Below are positions 1 through 9,808 of a DNA stretch of 64,000 bases, piece after piece. Numbering within the stretch: position 1 is the first letter of the stretch; the number at the start of each line of letters is the position of its first letter. Position numbers and translations under genes: made by a program. Source of the DNA: an uncultured Flavobacteriaceae bacterium. Lineage in GTDB: Bacteria; Bacteroidota; Bacteroidia; Flavobacteriales; Flavobacteriaceae. The notes under the pieces were generated by a model that was not told the DNA's origin, did not search any database, and was given only the letters and a program-made list of their open reading frames with translations. Where the stretch lies: the NCBI GenBank assembly GCA_937901915.1, contig CALGUD010000151.1:19010-83009 (forward strand). The letters run 5' to 3'.

Positions 1-2619
1 TCAAGAGTAACGGGATCGGCTTTAAACATGAACATAGAAGCCATAAACGGTGTTCCCAGAGCTGCCGTTCAGGAAAGTTTACAAGGAAACATTGCGGGTG
101 TACTGGTTACGGCCTCAAGTGGGCAACCCGGAAATACGCCAAGTGTGAGAATACGTGGGGTGGGGTCTTTTGATTCTTCATCTCCTTTATATGTAATAGA
201 TGGGTTTCAAACCACCGATGAAGAGGTTATGGTGTCCTTGAACCCGAGTGATATTCAACAAATAACAGTTTTAAAAGATGCTGCAGCTACCTCAATATAT
301 GGTACACGGGGTGCTAACGGTGTTATTGTTATTCAAACCAAATCCGGAGTTTCAGGCAAAACCGAGGTTTCTTATAGCACGCAGTCGGGATTGTCATCTG
401 CTACTGTAGCGGAGCGCTTTAAACCCCTTAATACGTACGAATTACAAGAATTATTAGTTGAAGGTGTACTGAATGCTAATATTCGTGATAACAATGCAGA
501 TGCGTTGGAATACCTTGAAAATAATGGGTTTAATCCGAATGTGAATACCAACTGGTATGATTTGTTAACAAGGGAAGGGTTGTATCAACAACATGACCTT
601 TCAATAAGAGGCGGCTCTGAAAAGACAAGATTCTATATATCCGGCGGATATTTCAACCAGGAGGCCATTATAAAAGCATCGTCGTTAGAAAGGCTTAATT
701 CCAGGATCAAAGTGGACCATTCTTTTAATGACAAGCTTAATGTAGGTGTTAACCTTTCTTATAATAAACACATTTCTCATGAGAGGCCCAATGCAGGTGC
801 ACTGGCAAATCCCGTTAGGGCAATTTATAGAACAAGGCCCGATATTTCACCATACAACGAAGATGGTACCTACAATTTTGATTTTAACAGCACTCATAAT
901 CCCCTGGCTCAAGCCGAAGAAGAGAAACGAAAATACATTACTCATCGAATACTGGCCGGGGCCAATCTCAACTATAATTTTGCAAAAGGTTTGTCTTTCG
1001 AATCCATGATAAACATGAATCAGGCATTTCTTGATAATACCATAAGACTGCCATCCGGTTTTGGTAGTGGCAGGCCGGTAGGAAGAGGAGAACAGGACAC
1101 CGATTTCTTATTTACATGGTTGTTTAGAAATTTATTGAAGTATGAACTAAATTGGAATGATCATTATCTCACAGCTTTCGCAGGATATGAGTTGCAAAAA
1201 ACCCGTAATAAGGAAACCGACCTTACAGTAGAAAACATACCGGACGGATTTGAAGATTTAATTAATGGAAGTTTGCCAACAACGGCATCAACTGAAAAGA
1301 TTCAAAGCGGATTAAATTCTGTCTTTGTGAATGCAGAGTATGCTTATGCAGATAAATATTTAATTAGTGGCTCTGTGAGGCGAGATGGGTCATCAAGCTT
1401 TGGTGACAACAATAAATACGGTGTTTTTTGGTCTGTAGGATTAGGATGGAATATGGCTAAAGAGGGCTTCATGGACGATGTGGAATTTATTTCCGATTTA
1501 AAATTCAGGTTTAGTTATGGAGCCAACGGAAACGATCCGGTTTCCGGAATTTTCAACCTTTACTCAATCAATGACTATAATAATAACCCGGGAATTTATT
1601 TCTCAGCTTTAGGAAACCCTAATATAAAATGGGAAGTGAATAATCCATTAAATTTCGGTTTGGACTATTCTTTCTTAGAAGGTAGGATTCAGGGAAGTTT
1701 TGACTGGTATAAAAGAGAAACGAGGGATTTATTAAGGGCCCGGCCAATTTCGGCAACAAATGGAGATACATCCATAGCCGAAAACATTGGAGCCATGGAG
1801 AATTCAGGAATGGAATTTAATGTAATAACCAGAAACATTATAAACCAGGATAATGGTTTTAATTGGACCACCAGTCTTAATATAACTACGAACAAAAATA
1901 AAGTAACAAAATTAACTGGCAATGATGAACCCATAGTAACTCCTACAAGCATCACGAAGGTAGGCGAAGACTATGAAACGTTTTATTTGCCAATGTATGC
2001 AGGGGTAGATCCCGCTAACGGTAACGCTCTGTGGTATACAGATGAGTCCAGATCTGAGGTGACCGCTGTTTTTAGTAATGCCAGTCCGGGTATAATTGGA
2101 AAAGCTACACCTGATTTTTACGCAGGGCTAAGGAACTCATTTTCTTATAGAGGTGTTACACTCGATTTCCAGCTGTACACCGCCTGGGGAGGCATGGTAT
2201 ATGATACCTGGGAGCGATATAATAGCAGTGATGGTTCCAGAAGGCTATCTGATATGGGGAATGTTACAAGAGGTACTTACGAACGCAGGTGGCAGAAGCC
2301 GGGCGATATAACCGATGTGCCTGCCTTTGTATACGGCAATACCCAAACAGGTAGTATTTCCCAATCATCCAGCAGGTTTGTTTATGATGGGTCGTTTATA
2401 CGGCTAAGAGAGGTTTCTCTCTCTTATAACCTTCCGTTAAGTGCAATAGAATCTATAGGCCTCTCTAAAGCACGGGTATATGTAAAAGGTAACAATCTTT
2501 ATACATATATAAAGGATGACAGGCTCGAAAGAGATCCTGAAGCAGGTTACGACGGAAGATTAGATCAGGAAATTCCTATCACAAAAACTATATTCTTAGG
2601 ATTAGATATCACTTTTTAA
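1..2619 (+). CDS. SusC-family TonB-dependent glycan transporter, 5' end cut by the window edge
   Basis: This outer-membrane beta-barrel imports oligosaccharides with SusD as its lid, using TonB energy. The frame is open from base 1, so the apparent Met at 28 is internal. The visible 872 residues start in the plug domain (SVRIRGVGSF, PLYVIDG, SIYGTRGANGVIVI), followed by a long barrel ending in an aromatic strand (FLGLDITF), typical for outer-membrane insertion. The signal peptide, carboxypeptidase-like regulatory domain and TonB box lie outside the window. The SusD gene starts 11 bases downstream. The enzymes that follow suggest an arabinose-rich oligosaccharide as substrate; that is inference. 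The family call is certain. Confidence 0.96.
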   Translation, partial: SRVTGSALNMNIEAINGVPRAAVQESLQGNIAGVLVTASSGQPGNTPSVRIRGVGSFDSSSPLYVIDGFQTTDEEVMVSLNPSDIQQITVLKDAAATSIYGTRGANGVIVIQTKSGVSGKTEVSYSTQSGLSSATVAERFKPLNTYELQELLVEGVLNANIRDNNADALEYLENNGFNPNVNTNWYDLLTREGLYQQHDLSIRGGSEKTRFYISGGYFNQEAIIKASSLERLNSRIKVDHSFNDKLNVGVNLSYNKHISHERPNAGALANPVRAIYRTRPDISPYNEDGTYNFDFNSTHNPLAQAEEEKRKYITHRILAGANLNYNFAKGLSFESMINMNQAFLDNTIRLPSGFGSGRPVGRGEQDTDFLFTWLFRNLLKYELNWNDHYLTAFAGYELQKTRNKETDLTVENIPDGFEDLINGSLPTTASTEKIQSGLNSVFVNAEYAYADKYLISGSVRRDGSSSFGDNNKYGVFWSVGLGWNMAKEGFMDDVEFISDLKFRFSYGANGNDPVSGIFNLYSINDYNNNPGIYFSALGNPNIKWEVNNPLNFGLDYSFLEGRIQGSFDWYKRETRDLLRARPISATNGDTSIAENIGAMENSGMEFNVITRNIINQDNGFNWTTSLNITTNKNKVTKLTGNDEPIVTPTSITKVGEDYETFYLPMYAGVDPANGNALWYTDESRSEVTAVFSNASPGIIGKATPDFYAGLRNSFSYRGVTLDFQLYTAWGGMVYDTWERYNSSDGSRRLSDMGNVTRGTYERRWQKPGDITDVPAFVYGNTQTGSISQSSSRFVYDGSFIRLREVSLSYNLPLSAIESIGLSKARVYVKGNNLYTYIKDDRLERDPEAGYDGRLDQEIPITKTIFLGLDITF

Positions 2620-2630
2620 AGTTTTAAATT

Positions 2631-4031
2631 ATGAAACATCATATATATATAATAATTCTTTCAGTTTTTATTTTTTGGAGCTGTGAAGATACCTTAGAAC
2701 AGCGGCTATCTACAGAGCTTGAGGTAGAAGATGCAATTACCGATATAAATTCTTTAAAGTTGGCAGCAAATGGCTCTTATAGTTTATTTGCTCATATGGA
2801 TAATTATAACCGCACCGTAATGCTTTTACCCGAAGTAATGTCTGATAATGCTTTTATTGATGCGTTTAGTAATACGGGTCGATATTTAGATTATGATAAC
2901 TATAGTGTGAACACGAGAGATGCGTATGCAGATAAACTATGGAATAATTTGAATTCTATTATAGCTACCACCTCCATCACTATTAGAAAGGCAAATGAAA
3001 TTGATTTTCCTGAAACTGTACAGGAACAGGCCAATCAGTACATTGGAGAAATGCATGCATTAAGGGCATTAGCATTCCATAATTTCCAACTATTGTTTGC
3101 GCAGCCATATAATTTTACAGCCGATGCATCACACCTTGGGGTTCCAATTCCGGATTTTGATTTACTTGGAGATGGTAATAATGTTCAATTTCCACCTCGC
3201 AGTACAACATCACAAGTATACACTCAAATTCTAGCCGATCTTGAAGCTGCAATAGATTTAATGACAGATGATTCATCTCCACTAATAATGAATTCGTATG
3301 CTGCCAGGGCTTTATTAGCCAGGGTATATTTGCATATGGAAAATTGGGAGGGAGCCCGAGATATGGCAACAGAGGTGATACTTAATAGTGGTGCCGAATT
3401 ATTGGAGAATGAAGCATATTTGTCCGGTTGGAGTTCAGATTTTACCACTGAAACTTTATTTGTCATAGTTAATACTGAAACTGATAATTCAGGCTTCGAT
3501 TCTTTGGGCTATTTTTATTTGGTATATCTTGATGCATTTGCAACAGATGATTTTAAAAGCATTTTTAAAGAAACTGATATCAGGAAGGATCTTTATCCCA
3601 CAGAGGCTGGAGTTAACCTTGTTACCAAATTTCCCAGAACATCGGTACAAGACGACAATATCCAGGTATTAAGGCTATCTGAGATGTATTTAATAAAGGC
3701 TGAAGCACACGCCCAATTAAGTGAAACGCCCGAGGCTCAAGAAGCCCTTGATGCAATTATTCAGAGAGCAGACACTTCGATTACCGAAACAACCCAGGAG
3801 GTAGGACAACAATTACTGGACAAAATCTTATTAGAAAGAAGAAAAGAACTTTCTTTTGAAGGATTCAGGTTATATGATCTTACAAGATATGGTATGACAT
3901 TTAATAAGTTTAGACAAGATGCAGACCCCATTGAGATTGTAGCTCCGGAAAACAGAACCATTCTTCCTATTCCTATAGATGAAATAAATGTTAATCCTAA
4001 TATCGCCGGTCAGCAGAACCCTGGTTATTAA
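2631..4031 (+). CDS. SusD/RagB-family glycan-binding lipoprotein
   Basis: This surface lipoprotein caps the SusC barrel and binds the incoming glycan. It is 466 residues long with a short signal peptide ending in a lipobox (FWSC, Cys17). The TPR-like helical core shows the usual features: the helix with MHALRALAFHNF near residue 145, a second repeat around YAARALLARVYL, and the C-terminal SusD signature with RKELSFEGFRLYDLTRYG followed by the ILPIPIDEINVNP motif. It starts 11 bases after the SusC stop and is surely co-transcribed. It is slightly shorter than many SusD proteins, which run 500-600 residues. Confidence 0.96.
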   Translation: MKHHIYIIILSVFIFWSCEDTLEQRLSTELEVEDAITDINSLKLAANGSYSLFAHMDNYNRTVMLLPEVMSDNAFIDAFSNTGRYLDYDNYSVNTRDAYADKLWNNLNSIIATTSITIRKANEIDFPETVQEQANQYIGEMHALRALAFHNFQLLFAQPYNFTADASHLGVPIPDFDLLGDGNNVQFPPRSTTSQVYTQILADLEAAIDLMTDDSSPLIMNSYAARALLARVYLHMENWEGARDMATEVILNSGAELLENEAYLSGWSSDFTTETLFVIVNTETDNSGFDSLGYFYLVYLDAFATDDFKSIFKETDIRKDLYPTEAGVNLVTKFPRTSVQDDNIQVLRLSEMYLIKAEAHAQLSETPEAQEALDAIIQRADTSITETTQEVGQQLLDKILLERRKELSFEGFRLYDLTRYGMTFNKFRQDADPIEIVAPENRTILPIPIDEINVNPNIAGQQNPGY

Positions 4032-4048
4032 TAAAAAAATATAATAAT

Positions 4049-5167
4049 ATGAAAAGCATAGCATATAACAGTATTATTTTTTCGCTTCTGTTCTTGTTTC
4101 TTAGTTGTGAAGATTCTGATGAGAATGATGTTACTTTGCCGAAGGATTTCTATTATGCATCATTTGAAGAAAGTTCATTGAATGTTTTGGAATCTGATGC
4201 AGGACCTGTTAAGGTGAAATTTACATATTCCGGAGTTCTTTTTGAGGAAGATTTAACTATAAATTACACCATAACCTATCCGGGAGAAAGAGCTGCAACA
4301 GAAGGGGTAGACTTTATATTGCCCCCTGATTCTGGAAGTTTTGTGCTTCCCGCAGGCGAATCGAGTGTTGAAGTCATACTTATTGAATCATTGGTTGATA
4401 ATGACCTTTCTGAAGGAACTAAGACAGTAAGTTTTAATTTAGAACCGGTAAACAATTTATTGTTAGGAAAACCGGATGATAAAGAAGCAAAAAGTGTAAT
4501 TGTAAATATTGGGGAAGATGACCTTTTTGAATTTGCATATACAAGCTTTGAAGAAGTTCCGGCTGGTGAGACTATTGAAAGATACCCCAGGCCGGCAGCA
4601 TCGGGAGCATTGGTGAACATTCAGGAGTCCGATCCGGCCTCACAAGCTCCTTACGTTGAATTTGTTTCTGCAGGAAATGAGTTAGGTTTCACCGCATTTT
4701 TTCAAGCCGATGCCGTAGATGAAATTGAGGATGAATGGATGGGGGTTTATAGCAATGGAGCAATATCAACCAATTCAGATGCATTTGAAACGCTCTTTGT
4801 TGATGGTAGCCAGGGCTATATAACCTCAGATTTAGATGGTGCACTCATACTAACCTCCGATGAGGTGACAGGCTTACATTCTGAAGTTACAAATGTTGTT
4901 TTAGATGTTAAAGTGTTTTTTAAAACATCCACCTGGGAATCGAATGACGGAATAGAGATTTTCTTTGAAACTGAAGATGGAAGGGGAGATCCTCTATTAG
5001 CTCTCCTTGGTGATGACGCCGAAAATCTTCAGGGTGCATGGCAGGATTTTAGAATCCCAATGCCCGATAATAAATTAAAAACAGGGAAATTAGTGATAGT
5101 TTTCTATACGAATCAACCTTCAGAAATGATATTATTAGATTTAATTTCTATAAAAGGAATTTTGTAA
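4049..5167 (+). CDS. SusE-position surface lipoprotein with a Calx-beta-like domain
   Basis: This is probably an auxiliary surface glycan-binding protein. The 372-residue product has a signal peptide ending in a lipobox (LFLSC, about Cys20). Residues about 38-150 look like an immunoglobulin-like Calx-beta/DUF4843 domain (NVLESDAGPVKVKF, then EGVDF and LSEGTKTVSFNL). Residues about 165-372 form a beta-rich region resembling a jelly-roll carbohydrate-binding module. It is the third gene of the SusC-SusD unit, 17 bases after SusD, and a terminator follows, so these genes form one transcript. The glycan-binding role is inferred from position and domain type; I see no catalytic motif. Confidence 0.7.
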   Translation: MKSIAYNSIIFSLLFLFLSCEDSDENDVTLPKDFYYASFEESSLNVLESDAGPVKVKFTYSGVLFEEDLTINYTITYPGERAATEGVDFILPPDSGSFVLPAGESSVEVILIESLVDNDLSEGTKTVSFNLEPVNNLLLGKPDDKEAKSVIVNIGEDDLFEFAYTSFEEVPAGETIERYPRPAASGALVNIQESDPASQAPYVEFVSAGNELGFTAFFQADAVDEIEDEWMGVYSNGAISTNSDAFETLFVDGSQGYITSDLDGALILTSDEVTGLHSEVTNVVLDVKVFFKTSTWESNDGIEIFFETEDGRGDPLLALLGDDAENLQGAWQDFRIPMPDNKLKTGKLVIVFYTNQPSEMILLDLISIKGIL

Positions 5168-5193
5168 TTAATGATTATATTTAATAGGTATGT

Positions 5194-5231
5194 AAGAGGG
5201 TCCTTAAGTGTTAAGAACCCTCTTATATTTT
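5194..5231 (+). terminator. Intrinsic terminator of the SusC-SusD-lipoprotein unit
   Basis: A 14-base stem (AAGAGGGTCCTTAA pairing with TTAAGAACCCTCTT, one C-A mismatch) with a three-base loop is followed by ATATTTTTC. It lies 26 bases after the lipoprotein stop and separates the uptake genes from the enzyme genes. Confidence 0.8.
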
Positions 5232-5448
5232 TCAGGAAACTTCATTCTGATTTTTAGATTTGTTCTAAAAAAATAACGGCACTATAGCCGTTTTTTACCC
5301 CTATATCAACAAACTGCATTCTTCACAAAAACATTCTGAATAACATTAACATTTATTTAAATGTCTTTAAATGAATTATTTATGAGGTTATGTCCACAAT
5401 ACATTGCTAGTTATTTCCGCAAAGATTAAAATGATATAGAAAATTAAC

Positions 5449-5476
5449 TATATTTGTAAGTGTATTTTTTACACTT
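5449..5476 (+). promoter_or_regulatory. Promoter-like element of the enzyme operon
   Basis: In the 5232-5505 gap, TATATTTG at 5449-5456 matches the Bacteroidota -7 consensus TAnnTTTG. No convincing -33 TTTG lies at the usual distance, so activation by a regulator such as the downstream HTCS is plausible. Directly after it, AAGTGTA (5458-5464) and TACACTT (5470-5476) form a small inverted repeat around the expected transcription start. The rest of the gap shows no gene. Confidence 0.45.
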
Positions 5477-5505
5477 ATTATTTATATGTTCTTATTCTAT
5501 TGAAA

Positions 5506-7782
5506 ATGAAACTATTAAGCTTATTATTTTTTTTGTTGAGCTTTTCTGTCAGAGCTCAGATGCAAACTTTTGATCTTCATGAAGTAAGCCTTACAGATGG
5601 ACCATTTAAAAATGCTCAGGATATTGACTTAGATTATATATTAGCCCTTAACCCGGACAGGTTACTGGCTCCATACCTTATTGATGCCGGCTTGCCACTA
5701 AAGGCAGAGCGGTATGGAAATTGGGAAAGTATAGGTTTAGATGGACATATTGCCGGACATTATTTATCGGCACTGGCTATGCTTTATGCTTCTACTGATA
5801 ATCAAGAATTAAAAAACCGGCTTGATTATATGATTTCTGAATTGGCCCAATGCCAGGAAAAAAATGGCAATGGCTATGTTGGCGGCATTCCACAAGGCAA
5901 AATATTTTGGGAACGCATTCATAAAGGCGATATTGATGGTAGCGGTTTTGGTTTAAATAATACGTGGGTTCCCCTTTATAATATTCATAAATTGTTTGCG
6001 GGCTTAATTGATACGTATCGTTTTACTGGTAGTGAAAAGGCTAAAACCATTGTTATAAAATTAGGCGATTGGTTTATAGAGTTAATTGAACCACTTTCTG
6101 AAGAGCAAATACAAAACATTTTAAGAACAGAACACGGAGGGATTAATGAATCCTTTGCCGATTTATATAGTATTACAAAAGATGAAAAATACTTGAGCAC
6201 AGCCAAAAAACTGACTCATAGAAACTTTTTAGAACCATTATTAAATAAAGAAGACAAACTAACGGGTATGCATGCCAATACCCAAATACCAAAAGTTATA
6301 GGTTTTGAAAAAGTGGCTTCATTAACTGATAATGAAGAATTATATGAGGCTGTTAAGTACTTCTGGAGTAATGTGACTCAGACCCGAAGCGTGGCCTTTG
6401 GTGGAAATAGTGTGGGCGAACATTTTAATCCTGTTGATGATTTTAGCGGCATGGTAAAATCAAACGAAGGCCCGGAAACATGTAATTCCTACAACATGTT
6501 ACGTTTAAGCAAAGCCTTATTTTTTAATAATAACGATGTTTCTTATTTAGATTTTTACGAACGTACGCTTTACAACCATATCTTATCCAGCCAACATCCT
6601 GAAAAGGGTGGTTTTGTTTATTTTACACCTATCCGCCCTAATCATTACAGAGTATACTCCCAACCGGAAACCAGTATGTGGTGCTGTGTTGGTTCAGGTT
6701 TAGAAAACCATACTAAATATGGTGAGCTCATCTATAGTCATAACAATAAGGATGTGTTTGTTAATCTCTTCATTTCCTCAAGCTTGAATTGGAAAGAAAA
6801 AGGGATTGAGCTAACTCAAAATACTAAGTTTCCTTACGAAAATCAATCGGAAATAATATTAAAACTCAAAAAGAAACAATCATTCACTTTAAATATTCGT
6901 CAACCAAAATGGGCGGAAAATTTTGAAGTATCTGTAAATGGAAAGGTTCAAAAAATACAAGAAAACCCATCGGGTTATATAAACATCCGTAGAGGCTGGA
7001 AATCTGGTGATAAGATTACAGTTAAATTTAAAACCTCAACTCATTTGGAAAATTTACCAGATGGCTCAAACTGGGTTGCTTTTGTAGATGGCCCTATCGT
7101 TTTAGCCGCTAAAACCTCAACAGAGGATTTAGACGGTTTATTTGCAGATGATAGTCGTATGGGGCATGTTGCACATGGCAAATACATCCCATTAGATCAA
7201 GCTTATGCTTTAGTAGGTAACAAAAACACATATCTTTCAAAGGTAAAAGACCTTGGGAATCGTCGTTTCAGTTTAGATTCTTTGGAGCTTCAACCATTTT
7301 TTGAAGTTCATGATGCGCGTTACCAAATGTATTTTCAAACGTATAGTCAGGAAGAATATAAAGAACAGCAGGCTTTATTAAAACAACAGGAAATAGAAGC
7401 AGCAGCTCTTGATGCCAAAACAGTTGATAAAATAAACTGTGGCGAACAACAACCCGAAGTAGGTCATTTATATGAAGGAGAAAAAAGCAACTCCGGATAT
7501 AGTGATGATAAATTTTGGAGAAGCACCCGTGGCTATATGTCTTACCAACTTTCAAACAAAAATCTGCAGGGTAAATTTTTAGACATTACCGTATTGGACG
7601 AATTAAAATTAGATAATGTTGATATTTTCATTAATGAAAAACCTGCCAATATAATATCAACAACAGATAAAACCATCAGAATAAATTTAGAGAGAACAGA
7701 TGTTGTGAACTTGAAAATTACTTCAACTAATGACAAACCAACTCCCAGGTTTTATGAAATAAGAATTTTGAAAGATGAATAA
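5506..7782 (+). CDS. Beta-L-arabinofuranosidase, GH127/GH146 (DUF1680) family
   Basis: The enzyme releases terminal beta-L-arabinofuranose from plant glycan side chains. I chose the ATG at 5506 over an in-frame TTG at 5500 because it gives a clean signal peptide (MKLLSLLFFLLSFSVRAQ). The 758-residue protein has the (alpha/alpha)6 catalytic region with the family motifs: GEHF (Glu305, equivalent to the proposed acid/base), ETC (Glu324 and Cys326) and WCC (Cys393, Cys394). In the characterised relative HypBA1 these cysteines and glutamate form a zinc-cysteine site in which the first Cys of the pair is the nucleophile. Beta-rich C-terminal modules follow. DUF1680 is split over GH127, GH146 and other families, so the exact family is not settled. 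The next gene starts 10 bases downstream. Confidence 0.88.
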   Translation: MKLLSLLFFLLSFSVRAQMQTFDLHEVSLTDGPFKNAQDIDLDYILALNPDRLLAPYLIDAGLPLKAERYGNWESIGLDGHIAGHYLSALAMLYASTDNQELKNRLDYMISELAQCQEKNGNGYVGGIPQGKIFWERIHKGDIDGSGFGLNNTWVPLYNIHKLFAGLIDTYRFTGSEKAKTIVIKLGDWFIELIEPLSEEQIQNILRTEHGGINESFADLYSITKDEKYLSTAKKLTHRNFLEPLLNKEDKLTGMHANTQIPKVIGFEKVASLTDNEELYEAVKYFWSNVTQTRSVAFGGNSVGEHFNPVDDFSGMVKSNEGPETCNSYNMLRLSKALFFNNNDVSYLDFYERTLYNHILSSQHPEKGGFVYFTPIRPNHYRVYSQPETSMWCCVGSGLENHTKYGELIYSHNNKDVFVNLFISSSLNWKEKGIELTQNTKFPYENQSEIILKLKKKQSFTLNIRQPKWAENFEVSVNGKVQKIQENPSGYINIRRGWKSGDKITVKFKTSTHLENLPDGSNWVAFVDGPIVLAAKTSTEDLDGLFADDSRMGHVAHGKYIPLDQAYALVGNKNTYLSKVKDLGNRRFSLDSLELQPFFEVHDARYQMYFQTYSQEEYKEQQALLKQQEIEAAALDAKTVDKINCGEQQPEVGHLYEGEKSNSGYSDDKFWRSTRGYMSYQLSNKNLQGKFLDITVLDELKLDNVDIFINEKPANIISTTDKTIRINLERTDVVNLKITSTNDKPTPRFYEIRILKDE

Positions 7783-7792
7783 TAATTTAAAA

Positions 7793-9787
7793 ATGAAAAA
7801 TAGTTGTTTCAACTTTAGCGTAGTATATCTATTCAGCCTATTCGTATTCAATAGTTATATAACAAATGTAAATGCCCAGCAAGGTAAACAAATAAGCCCT
7901 GACTTGTTCGGATTGTTTTTTGAGGATATCAATTATGCCGCCGACGGTGGACTCTATGCAGAGTTGGTTCAGAATCGCTCTTTTGAATACTCCCCAACCG
8001 ACAATCTTGAATGGCATTCTTTAACATCGTGGCAATTTGTTAAACAAGTTTTTTCGTATGGCTCTTTACATATAGAAACCAACAACTCGGTTCATCCGAA
8101 TAATCCCAATTATGCGGTACTGAATATAGAGCACATAGGTACACGCGCCACCGGTGAAAAAAGTGATATACCTCAAAATAAAGGTACACCCGGGGTAGGC
8201 ATAAAAAATATGGGGTATGATGCTATGATTGTTAAGGGCGGTGATAATTATAATTTTTCCATGTTTGCCCGACAAATATCTGATAATCCTGTTTCTATAG
8301 TAGTTAGTTTAGAAGGGACAGAAGGAAAAATTCTGGATGAAGAAAAAGTAACCATCAATTCAAAAGAATGGAAAAAGTACTCCACAACACTAACTCCTTC
8401 TAAAAGCAATGATAGCACTTCGTTGGTGATTCTTGCTGTCAGTAAAGGTGAACTGGCAATTGATGTAGTTTCGCTGTTTCCTGAAAAAACATTTAAAAAC
8501 AGGTCCAATGGCTTAAGAGCAGATTTGGCAACACTTTTAGCAGATATAAAGCCTGCATTTGTACGCTTTCCTGGTGGGTGCCTGGTGCACGGAGATGGAG
8601 TGGGTAATATGTACAGGTGGAAAAATACGGTGGGCCCGATAGAACAACGTATTGAACAAAGGAATCTTTGGGGCTATCACCAAACCAATGGATTGGGATA
8701 TTTTGAATATTTTCAATTTTGTGAAGACATAGGGGCAAAACCGGTTCCCGTATTGCCTGCGGCCGTCAGTTGTCAAAATTCCGGTGGCACCTGGAGGGTA
8801 GGAGGTACCGGACAGCAGGCTTTGCCAATGGAATTTATGGAAGAATATATACAAGAAGTTTTAGATCTTGTAGAATGGGCAAATGGGCCCGCCAATTCTA
8901 AATGGGGATCAGTACGGGCAGTTGCTGGCCACCCTGAACCTTTTAATCTTGAATATATTGGTATAGGGAATGAAGATAAAATGACTCCGGAATTTGAAGA
9001 ACGCTTTAGTATGATTATATCGGCTGTTAAAGAAAAACATCCGGAAATTACTTTAATAGGAACTTCAGGGCCGTTTTCGGATGGGGAAGATTTTGAGAAA
9101 GGTTGGGAATTAGCCGATATTAATAATGTACCAATTGTTGATGAACATTATTACAAACAACCGGAATGGTTTCTTTCTAACCTGAATCGTTATGATGCTT
9201 ATGACAGAAACAAACCAGCAGTTTATCTGGGTGAATATGCATCATGGGGCAATAAATTAAAAAATGCAATTGCTGAAGCCGGCTATATGATAGGTCTTGA
9301 ACGCAATGCGGACATTGTAAAAATGGCCTCCTACGCTCCTTTACTTGCTAAAAAGGACCATACACAATGGACAACAGATATGATATTTTTTGATAATAAA
9401 AGTTATTATTTAACACCAAACTACCATGTTCAAAAAATGTTCAGTACCAATTACGGAGACACTTACTATGAAAACATCATTTCAACGGCAAAAGACACCA
9501 CGCTTAGTGCCTCTTGTATAAAAGACACTAAAACCGGTGATATCATTTTAAAAATGGTAAATACAGGAAAAAAAGCCAAAAATTTTAAAATCAATCTCGA
9601 TACGTTTACAAATTTCAAATCGGATGCAGAAAAAATAGTGCTTTCAGGAAATCCGGAAGCAGAAAACACTTTCGAGAATTCTACCAAGGTAGTTCCGGAA
9701 AAAGATATCATAAAAGTGAGCAATTTATTTGATTATAAAGCACCTCCAACCTCGTTAACGGTCATCAGAATAAAAACTAACCAATAA
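7793..9787 (+). CDS. Alpha-L-arabinofuranosidase, GH51 family
   Basis: The enzyme removes alpha-L-arabinofuranosyl branches from arabinoxylan or arabinan. The start at 7793 gives a signal peptide (MKNSCFNFSVVYLFSLF, cleavage near VNAQ) behind an A/T-rich leader; an in-frame ATG at 7775, overlapping the previous stop, adds six residues and is possible. The GH51 N-terminus is clear (DLFGLFFEDINYAADGGLYAEL). An inserted beta-sandwich resembling a carbohydrate-binding module spans about residues 75-225. The barrel has FPGGC, the acid/base glutamate in IGIGNED (Glu394) and the nucleophile in VYLGEYA (Glu481). The last 150 residues form the usual beta-sandwich. The signal peptide implies a periplasmic or secreted enzyme. 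Confidence 0.94.
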   Translation: MKNSCFNFSVVYLFSLFVFNSYITNVNAQQGKQISPDLFGLFFEDINYAADGGLYAELVQNRSFEYSPTDNLEWHSLTSWQFVKQVFSYGSLHIETNNSVHPNNPNYAVLNIEHIGTRATGEKSDIPQNKGTPGVGIKNMGYDAMIVKGGDNYNFSMFARQISDNPVSIVVSLEGTEGKILDEEKVTINSKEWKKYSTTLTPSKSNDSTSLVILAVSKGELAIDVVSLFPEKTFKNRSNGLRADLATLLADIKPAFVRFPGGCLVHGDGVGNMYRWKNTVGPIEQRIEQRNLWGYHQTNGLGYFEYFQFCEDIGAKPVPVLPAAVSCQNSGGTWRVGGTGQQALPMEFMEEYIQEVLDLVEWANGPANSKWGSVRAVAGHPEPFNLEYIGIGNEDKMTPEFEERFSMIISAVKEKHPEITLIGTSGPFSDGEDFEKGWELADINNVPIVDEHYYKQPEWFLSNLNRYDAYDRNKPAVYLGEYASWGNKLKNAIAEAGYMIGLERNADIVKMASYAPLLAKKDHTQWTTDMIFFDNKSYYLTPNYHVQKMFSTNYGDTYYENIISTAKDTTLSASCIKDTKTGDIILKMVNTGKKAKNFKINLDTFTNFKSDAEKIVLSGNPEAENTFENSTKVVPEKDIIKVSNLFDYKAPPTSLTVIRIKTNQ

Positions 9788-9808
9788 TTTAATTAATAAT
9801 ACAAACCA

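Noticed and set aside
5500..5505. TTG start for the GH127/146 gene
   Set aside because: The ATG two codons later gives a normal signal peptide start; a TTG start brings no added match.
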